DNA from: Chitinophagaceae bacterium
GTDB taxonomy: Bacteria; Bacteroidota; Bacteroidia; Chitinophagales; Chitinophagaceae
DNA: 5,968 bases
Assembly (NCBI GenBank): GCA_947459455.1
Contig: CANHEC010000159.1
Coordinates: forward strand, 1-5,968
Direction: 5' to 3'
Shown here: piece by piece, positions 1 through 3,737 of the stretch
Layout: each line of letters opens with the position of its first letter
Numbering within the stretch: position 1 is the stretch's first letter
The notes under the pieces: model-generated
The model's input: only the letters and a program-made list of their open reading frames with translations
Database searches by the model: none
What the model was told of the DNA's origin: nothing
Program-made: the position numbers and the translations under genes

Positions 1-704
1 GGGGCGACCTCGAAGACAAACTGCGGGAATATGTGTACCGGCATCCGGGCACGCAGCTACACGTGGTGACCGGACCGGTGCTGCACCCGCAGCTGCCCCG
101 TATACAGCGTGGCGTGCACCAGGTAGCCATTCCACAGCTGTACTGGAAAGTAGTACTGGACGCTGAGCGGCGCCGTGGCATTGGCTTTGTTGTACCTAAC
201 AGAGCCGGCTACCAACCGCTGGAGAGCTACAGCGTATCGATCGACAGCATAAAGCACCTGACCGGCTTGCGCTTTTTTCCGCAGGTGCCGGCTACCGAAC
301 TGGCTGCCATCAAAATCGGTGTGCAACGAGCCGACTGGTTTGCCGAAGTAGCCAGCGGCGATGTGGAACCAGTGCCCATTCCGGAGTTGCGTCGGGGCCA
401 GATAAACACCTTGATGGCAAGGCAAAGCGTGGGCAGCAGCCGCCCCATTACGGTAGTGGGCAAAGTAGTGAGCGGCCGCACCAGCCGGGCGGGCAATGTG
501 CTGCTCAACCTCGACAAACAATACCCCAACGAGCTGTTCAGCATTTTCATTCGCAAAGAAGACCTAGCCAATTTTGGCTACGATGTAGTGCCATTTTTGA
601 AAAACAAACGAGTGGCTGTGACTGGCAAAATCGACGAGTTGGGTGGTAAGCCCATTATGTACGTCGACAACGACCGCGTGGTAAGTGTGTTGGCCGGCCA
701 ATAG
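1..704 (+). CDS. DNA/RNA non-specific endonuclease (NUC family), 3' part, with C-terminal OB-fold-like domain
   Basis: The reading frame is open from the left edge (first full codon at base 3) to TAG at 702-704, giving 233 visible residues; the true start lies outside. The visible part begins with GDLEDKLREY, then VVTGPVL, VAIPQLYWKVVLD and IGFVVPN. These match the second half of the Endonuclease_NS fold, a metal-dependent nuclease family cutting single- and double-stranded DNA and RNA. The catalytic DRGH motif and metal-binding Asn lie upstream in this family, so activity cannot be judged here. After a linker, visible residues about 147-231 (RPITVVGKVVSGRT, LLNLDKQYPNELFSIFI, KRVAVTGKID, KPIMYVDN) look like a small OB-fold nucleic-acid-binding domain; this is inferred from pattern, not from a search. 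Many family members are secreted, but the N-terminus is not visible. The gene converges on the minus-strand barrel gene. Confidence 0.85.
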   Translation, partial: GDLEDKLREYVYRHPGTQLHVVTGPVLHPQLPRIQRGVHQVAIPQLYWKVVLDAERRRGIGFVVPNRAGYQPLESYSVSIDSIKHLTGLRFFPQVPATELAAIKIGVQRADWFAEVASGDVEPVPIPELRRGQINTLMARQSVGSSRPITVVGKVVSGRTSRAGNVLLNLDKQYPNELFSIFIRKEDLANFGYDVVPFLKNKRVAVTGKIDELGGKPIMYVDNDRVVSVLAGQ

Positions 705-713
705 CCGCGAACT

Positions 714-748
714 GAAAGAAAACACCCCGTACCAGGTGGCACGAGGTG
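714..748 (-). terminator. Intrinsic terminator for the minus-strand genes
   Basis: Read on the minus strand, 748-723 forms an 11-base-pair stem closing a 4-nt loop (ACCT): nine Watson-Crick pairs and two G-U wobbles. It is followed at once by TTTTCTTTC (722-714). On the plus strand the two wobbles become A-C mismatches and no T-run follows, so the signal is directional. It lies 35 nt past the stop of the barrel gene and would end transcription of that gene or of the whole leftward gene set before it runs into the convergent endonuclease. Confidence 0.8.
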
Positions 749-783
749 AATGGTTCAATTGGGAAACGCGGTACTGACTGGCA

Positions 784-1338
784 CTACTGCCCCATTACAT
801 TGCGCTTCAGGTCGCGGGTGCTTTGGCGGTTGAAATAAATGCCGAAACCCAGCCGCAGGTTGAAACCGCCGCTACCATCTGCATCTTTAAACTTGCTGTA
901 GCTGTAGCCCGATACGCCTTCAACAGCGATGGTTTCATTCACAAACGCTGCAAAGCCCAGCCCAATCAGAAAACGGGTACCATTGCTTTTGATTTCAGTA
1001 CTGCTGGCGCTGCTCTTTGTTTTTGAGCTCAGAAAATCGAACTCGCCGACCACAAACGGCTTGGTATTGGTACTGCCAAAATAGTAGCGGGCAAAAGGAC
1101 CGATACCAAACTCCGACGATTTGACCTGGCCGAGCTTTTGACTGTTGAACGATAGCGTGCCGCCAAGGGTAAAGTTGTCGGCAAAAAAGTAGCCCACGGT
1201 GGGGTTGAACTGAAACTGATTGCTACCCTCGCCGGTACGCAGTGCAAATCCACCACCTACCAGTACCGATTTTTTTTCAGTTTGGGCAGCGCCTGCCAGG
1301 CTGCTGAGGATGGCAACTGCCAATAGCATTTTTTTCAT
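784..1338 (-). CDS. Small outer-membrane beta-barrel protein with signal peptide
   Basis: 184 residues. The start at 1338 (MKKMLLAVAILSS) is chosen because it begins a clean signal peptide: a KK n-region, a hydrophobic core, and a likely signal peptidase I site near LAGAAQ (residues 14-19). A start 51 nt upstream would add an Arg-rich, non-signal extension. The mature part alternates hydrophobic and polar residues in about eight strands (roughly 25-34, 40-53, 56-66, 74-87, 93-103, 118-133, 135-149, 158-170), with aromatic girdles such as PTVGYFF, FARYYF and FGIYF. This fits the eight-stranded OMP_b-brl/OmpW-like class common in Bacteroidota. The substrate or role is unknown. The protein continues about 15 polar residues (NRQSTRDLKRNVMGQ) past the last aromatic strand, whereas many barrels end in an aromatic residue. 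The gene lies 64 nt after the SprT-like gene and before a good terminator. Confidence 0.82.
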   Translation of the reverse strand: MKKMLLAVAILSSLAGAAQTEKKSVLVGGGFALRTGEGSNQFQFNPTVGYFFADNFTLGGTLSFNSQKLGQVKSSEFGIGPFARYYFGSTNTKPFVVGEFDFLSSKTKSSASSTEIKSNGTRFLIGLGFAAFVNETIAVEGVSGYSYSKFKDADGSGGFNLRLGFGIYFNRQSTRDLKRNVMGQ

Positions 1339-1388
1339 GAGAGTGTATTTAGGTTGGTGTAAAGGTCGGCGCTGACGACAGCCGGCCA

Positions 1389-1401
1389 CTACCGAAGGTA
1401 G
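1389..1401 (-). other. Short hairpin just after the SprT-like gene
   Basis: On the minus strand, CTACC-TTC-GGTAG can form a five-pair stem with a three-base loop, two bases past the SprT-like stop codon. No T-run follows, so it is not a standard terminator. It might protect a 3' end or slow polymerase between the operon and the barrel gene, or it may be chance. I see no convincing promoter in the 64 nt before the barrel gene. Confidence 0.2.
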
Positions 1402-1402
1402 C

Positions 1403-2020
1403 CTAAACGGCCTGTACTTCGTAAAGCGGGTGAAACAGGTATACTTTATTGGCCGGCATTTCGATACATTTTATGCGCTTGCGCAACTGTTCGCCCCGAA
1501 TGAACTTGCGACCATCTGCCAGCCGGAACACTTGTCCCGGCGCCACTTCTTCTACCGTCAGCATGCCGGGCTTTCGCACATCGTAGCGGCGCAGCACCCG
1601 CTGCAGGCCATCTTCGGCGCTGCTGCTGGCGGCGGGGTTGTGCAGCATAGCCTGCAGCTCAGCGGCCACATCGGGCGGAAAAATGGTGGCTTGTAAAAAA
1701 TGGGCCAGTACCTGGCTGTAAGTGTGCTTCCACTCTTTGCCATGTGGCTGTATGCGATGGCCGTAGCGCTGGTAGGCCAGCAGATGCGCCAGTTCGTGTA
1801 GCAGCGTGATCAAAAAAGCATAGGTATTCAGGTTGCCATTCACGCTGATGCGGTGATTGTTCCCCCGAAAAGCATGCCTGAAATCGCCCAGCTTGGTCTG
1901 GCGTTCGCGGCTGATGACGAGGTGCACTTTGTGATCCAATATCAGCGGCATCACCAGCTCAAAGCTCCCCGGTGGCAGGTAGCGTTTCAGTGCTTCAAAG
2001 GAGTGCTGCTGGGCGGCCAT
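1403..2020 (-). CDS. SprT-like domain protein (zinc metalloprotease fold)
   Basis: 205 residues. The zinc-site motif HELAH is at residues 75-79 and the expected third ligand is His93 in QPHGKEW, which is the SprT/Spartan arrangement (HExxH plus a downstream His). It is preceded by NHRISVNGNLNTYAFL, the usual strand and helix leading into the site. Eukaryotic Spartan cleaves DNA-protein crosslinks; the role of bacterial SprT-like proteins is poorly defined, so a cytoplasmic protease is an inference. There is no signal peptide. The C-terminal part (about 158-203, VAPGQVFRLADGRKFIRGEQLRK then RIKC) sits where classical SprT carries a four-cysteine zinc ribbon, but only one Cys (185) is present, so that ribbon cannot bind zinc in the usual way. 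The ATG at 2020 is 9 nt after the stop of the upstream membrane-protein gene, implying the same operon. I see no clear Shine-Dalgarno. Confidence 0.85.
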   Translation of the reverse strand: MAAQQHSFEALKRYLPPGSFELVMPLILDHKVHLVISRERQTKLGDFRHAFRGNNHRISVNGNLNTYAFLITLLHELAHLLAYQRYGHRIQPHGKEWKHTYSQVLAHFLQATIFPPDVAAELQAMLHNPAASSSAEDGLQRVLRRYDVRKPGMLTVEEVAPGQVFRLADGRKFIRGEQLRKRIKCIEMPANKVYLFHPLYEVQAV

Positions 2021-2029
2021 GCGTGTGAG

Positions 2030-2434
2030 TCAGGCTTCTTTCTTAGACGGCGCTTGAGCTTGGTCGGCTGGCTTTTTTACCACCTGGGCGGTGCCCAAAA
2101 AATTGTACACCAAATAAAGCCCCATACAGATAAAAACAGCCGGCTTATTCACCGTTTCGGCAAAATAGAAATAACCCACGGCAGCGGCCACCAGCACAAA
2201 AAACTTGAGCATAAAGCCTGCGTACACCTGCCGCACAAAACCGGTAGCCCGGCTTTGCCCCATGGCACCGCTATACAGGCGGTATACCAGCAGCGATAGC
2301 ACAAACAGCAGCGCATTGCCTGCCAATACTACCGGTACGGCTACGCCCTTGGCAGTAAGGGCCTGCTGCCCCAGCAGCACCGCAGCTGATACCAGCAAAA
2401 ACAGCGCCGACAGGGCGATGATTGTTCTTTTCAT
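2030..2434 (-). CDS. Four-helix membrane protein in AtpI-like position
   Basis: 134 residues with four predicted membrane helices at about 4-22, 31-53, 72-90 and 97-116, ending in a charged cytoplasmic tail (KKPADQAQAPSKKEA). Helix 3 carries FMLKFFVL with a Lys at 77. A lysine next to the third helix, four helices and a position directly after an AtpZ-like gene recall AtpI-type proteins, which help assemble the c-ring or support Mg2+ handling beside F1Fo ATP synthase. Sequence similarity to classical AtpI is too weak to claim by eye. The start at 2434 (MKRTIIAL) follows the AtpZ-like stop by 38 nt; an A/T-rich stretch, not a Shine-Dalgarno, precedes it. The downstream SprT-like gene begins 9 nt after the stop. 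It might instead be an unrelated small membrane protein; the fold call is firm, the function is not. Confidence 0.75.
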   Translation of the reverse strand: MKRTIIALSALFLLVSAAVLLGQQALTAKGVAVPVVLAGNALLFVLSLLVYRLYSGAMGQSRATGFVRQVYAGFMLKFFVLVAAAVGYFYFAETVNKPAVFICMGLYLVYNFLGTAQVVKKPADQAQAPSKKEA

Positions 2435-2472
2435 AAGGGGCCGAAAATAAAACAGCTATAGCAGCCAGCGGC

Positions 2473-2697
2473 CTAGTTTTTACCACCGGTATCTCGCACC
2501 AGCTGTACCAGCATGCCTACCAGTAGCAGCAGCGGCAGCCCCAGTGTGAGCCAGGGGCCCTGCCAGCCCGCCTTGCCATCGAGCCAGTGGCCCAGCCAAA
2601 GCCCGAGGCCGATGAGGCCCAAAAACTGGCCCGCCAGGCCCGCATAGCGCAGCCATGCCTGTGGCGGCTGGGGCGGCTTGCGAGAGGTATCAGGCAT
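2473..2697 (-). CDS. AtpZ/AtpI family small membrane protein
   Basis: 74 residues with two membrane helices (about 16-37 and 49-67) joined by a short loop with HWLDGKAGWQGPWLT, after a proline-rich cytoplasmic N-terminus (MPDTSRKPPQPPQ). The pattern GLxLGHWLDG...P...GLPLLLLVGM followed by a basic end matches the AtpZ family, a two-helix partner of AtpI linked to F1Fo ATP synthase and proposed to act in divalent-cation supply. The start at 2697 is preferred: its ATG overlaps the bactofilin stop as ATGCCTGA, an 8-nt overlap typical of translational coupling, and it gives the usual length of about 75 residues. A start at 2736 would add 13 residues inside the bactofilin gene. No ATP synthase structural gene follows in this window. 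Confidence 0.82.
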   Translation of the reverse strand: MPDTSRKPPQPPQAWLRYAGLAGQFLGLIGLGLWLGHWLDGKAGWQGPWLTLGLPLLLLVGMLVQLVRDTGGKN

Positions 2698-3127
2698 CGG
2701 CAGCGGCCACTTCGCGGGTTGCGGCTTTTTTACCATTGAGGGAAGGCTTGGCTACAGCATCGGCACCGCCGGCAGCCTGCATACGGCACTGCCCGTTGAA
2801 AACCACACCGGCTTCCATTTGCAGCATGTTAGCGCTGATATTGCCATTCACCACGGCTCCCTGGCGCAGCACCAGCGATTCATGTACCGTTATATCTCCA
2901 TCCAGTTGGCCGGCTATATCGGCATTGGCACATACAATACTGCCCTCCACCCGGCCGGTTTGGCCTATCACCAGCTTGCTGTCGCAGCCTATGTGGCCTT
3001 TTACCTGCCCATCTATACGCAGGTGATTGGCGCATTCAAAATCGCCAATGGCCCGCGTACCGGCTGCCAAAATGGTGGTGGCATCGCTGCCGGGCAGCTG
3101 TTCGTGTTGGTTCTTTTTTTGAAACAT
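2690..3127 (-). CDS. Bactofilin (polymer-forming cytoskeletal protein)
   Basis: 145 residues. The core, about 19-115, is the right-handed beta-helix bactofilin domain (formerly DUF583). Regular turns are visible: TTILAAGTRAIGDFECANHL, RIDGQVKGHI, LVIGQTGRVEGSI, ADIAGQLDGDI, LVLRQGAVVNGNI, LQMEAGVVFNGQCRM. Short tails flank it (MFQKKNQHEQLPGSD and an Ala/Lys-rich end), as is usual. Bactofilins form nucleotide-independent filaments, often membrane-bound, that position cell-wall enzymes and shape factors. The gene follows a membrane-anchor gene by 32 nt, with an exceptionally good ribosome binding site, and its stop codon overlaps the next start. The family call is firm; the process it serves in this organism is inferred from its neighbours only. 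Confidence 0.95.
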   Translation of the reverse strand: MFQKKNQHEQLPGSDATTILAAGTRAIGDFECANHLRIDGQVKGHIGCDSKLVIGQTGRVEGSIVCANADIAGQLDGDITVHESLVLRQGAVVNGNISANMLQMEAGVVFNGQCRMQAAGGADAVAKPSLNGKKAATREVAAADA

Positions 3128-3134
3128 ACAAATG

Positions 3135-3141
3135 CCTCCTT
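3135..3141 (-). promoter_or_regulatory. Strong Shine-Dalgarno for the bactofilin gene
   Basis: On the minus strand AAGGAGG lies 7 nt before the bactofilin ATG (3127-3125), a near-ideal match and spacing. Bacteroidota generally use weak or absent Shine-Dalgarno signals, and none of the other starts here has a comparable, well-spaced one. It also confirms the bactofilin start. Confidence 0.75.
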
Positions 3142-3153
3142 GAGCCCCGGAGG
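3135..3153 (-). promoter_or_regulatory. Possible hairpin masking the bactofilin ribosome binding site
   Basis: In the 32-nt gap the minus strand reads CCTCC (3153-3149), a 9-nt loop, then GGAGG (3139-3135). The five bases can pair fully, which would hide the Shine-Dalgarno core. Such a switch could link bactofilin translation to ribosomes finishing the upstream gene, whose stop codon is only 7 nt before the hairpin. The pairing is seen in the sequence; a regulatory role is inference, and a 5-bp stem is short. Confidence 0.35.
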
Positions 3154-3159
3154 GCAGTT

Positions 3160-3561
3160 TTAATCCGTTATTTTTTCGGTGGGCGGCAGGGGTTTGAGTA
3201 AGGCCGTGTCTCGCTGCAGGGTAGAAGCATCGCCTTTCAGCACTTTCTGCAGGTCGTTCAGGTATTGTTGCTGGCTGGCCATCGCTTTTTCAAGGCTGTC
3301 GGTACGCACTTTTAGCATCCGCAGCTCCTGCAGCGAACTTTGCTTGCCATACCCCGGTATCAAAAACCGCAGGTTGGTAAACGAAATGACGGCGATGGTG
3401 AGCCCTACCAGCACTACAAATATCGTGCTCATGAGGGTGTACACGCTCAGCCGCGTCAGTTTGAAGGTGATGACCTCTTCAAACGTATCATCGTTCATGA
3501 TAAGCAGCCGGTACCGGTTGCGCAGGCGCCGGGCCACCGATGGCTTTCGCAATGTTTCCAT
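3160..3561 (-). CDS. Single-pass membrane protein resembling the N-terminal anchor of M23 peptidases, peptidase domain absent
   Basis: 133 residues. A basic cytoplasmic N-terminus (residues 1-38, with RRLRNRYRLLIMNDDTFEEV and FKLTRL) is followed by one membrane helix at about 39-62, the motif FLIPGYGK (66-73), and a periplasmic heptad-like segment at about 75-108 (LQELRMLKVRTDSLEKAMAS). It ends at PPTEKITD. Membrane-bound M23 (LytM) peptidases of Bacteroidota, as I recall them, begin this way: a basic RNRYRL-type stretch, NDDTFEE, helix, IPGY, coiled coil, then a peptidase domain. Here the frame stops before any such domain, and the next gene begins after 32 nt, so the domain is missing rather than shifted. 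The gene heads the bactofilin operon, so a bactofilin-binding membrane adaptor is a reasonable guess. The ATG at 3561 directly abuts AAAGG, too close for a normal Shine-Dalgarno. Confidence 0.8.
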   Translation of the reverse strand: METLRKPSVARRLRNRYRLLIMNDDTFEEVITFKLTRLSVYTLMSTIFVVLVGLTIAVISFTNLRFLIPGYGKQSSLQELRMLKVRTDSLEKAMASQQQYLNDLQKVLKGDASTLQRDTALLKPLPPTEKITD

Positions 3562-3595
3562 CCTTTCTTCGTTTTACATGCCATGCAGCACCCGC

Positions 3596-3626
3596 CAATA
3601 TTACCAGCTTGCCCGCACTTCAGCAA
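3596..3626 (-). promoter_or_regulatory. Candidate Bacteroidota-type promoter for the bactofilin operon
   Basis: On the minus strand TTG (3626-3624) is followed after 20 nt by TAATATTG (3603-3596), one mismatch from the TAnnTTTG -7 box of Bacteroidota sigma-ABfr promoters, with the usual spacing to a TTG -33 element. It would give a short leader of about 25-30 nt before the ATG at 3561. This is based on motif and position only. Confidence 0.4.
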
Positions 3627-3632
3627 CATTTT

Positions 3633-3675
3633 GGCCAGCTTTTGGCCCCTGCCGGGTGGCTGGCCGGCTTTTGGC
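3633..3675. repeat. Pair of 14-nt direct repeats in the divergent control region
   Basis: GGCCAGCTTTTGGC (3633-3646) and GGCCGGCTTTTGGC (3662-3675) differ at one base and start 29 nt apart, close to three helical turns. They sit in the middle of the 176-nt gap between two divergent genes, where an operator would be expected. Further TTTTG words (3629-3633, 3687-3691) flank them. Spaced direct repeats could bind a regulator; no protein is identified. Confidence 0.5.
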
Positions 3676-3685
3676 GGGGCCACCC
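3644..3685. other. Competing GC-rich hairpins between the divergent genes
   Basis: Two inverted repeats overlap. GGCCCCTGCC (3644-3653) can pair with GGCGGGGCC (3673-3681) with one bulged T, and GGGTGGC (3654-3660) can pair perfectly with GCCACCC (3679-3685). They share bases 3679-3681, so they exclude each other. There is no T-run, so this is not a standard terminator. The structure lies upstream of both candidate promoters' start points, which favours a DNA-level (operator) role or no role over an RNA switch. Confidence 0.35.
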
Positions 3686-3701
3686 ATTTTGCCGTTCTTT
3701 G
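3670..3701 (+). promoter_or_regulatory. Weak candidate promoter for porW/sprE
   Basis: TTTG (3670-3673) is followed after 20 nt by GTTCTTTG (3694-3701), which keeps the TTTG half but not the TA of the Bacteroidota -7 box TAnnTTTG. It would place a transcript start about 30 nt before the ATG at 3738. The -33 word lies inside the second direct repeat, so a bound regulator there could block it. This is a tentative call. Confidence 0.25.
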
Positions 3702-3737
3702 TTAGCCAACCCATTGATGATTTCTTTCGCAGCCTTC

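Noticed and set aside
706..774. A short open stretch in plus frame 1 (RELKENTPYQVARGEW and on) that reads like real protein, possibly a remnant of the endonuclease.
   Set aside because: It has no start codon, is only about 30 codons between stops, and is explained by the terminator hairpin that occupies the same bases.
1339..1389. Upstream start for the barrel protein (MAGCRQRRPLHQ).
   Set aside because: It would put an Arg-rich stretch in front of a clean signal peptide and overlap the hairpin after the SprT-like gene.
2698..2736. Longer start for the AtpZ-like protein, overlapping the bactofilin by 47 nt.
   Set aside because: The 2697 start gives the family-typical length and a coupled ATGCCTGA junction; the extra residues are the bactofilin C-terminal codons in another frame.
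3160..3561. A frameshift having cut the M23 peptidase domain off the anchor protein.
   Set aside because: Only 32 nt separate its stop from the bactofilin start, and no peptidase motif (HxxxD or HxH) is readable in any frame nearby, so the domain is absent rather than displaced.
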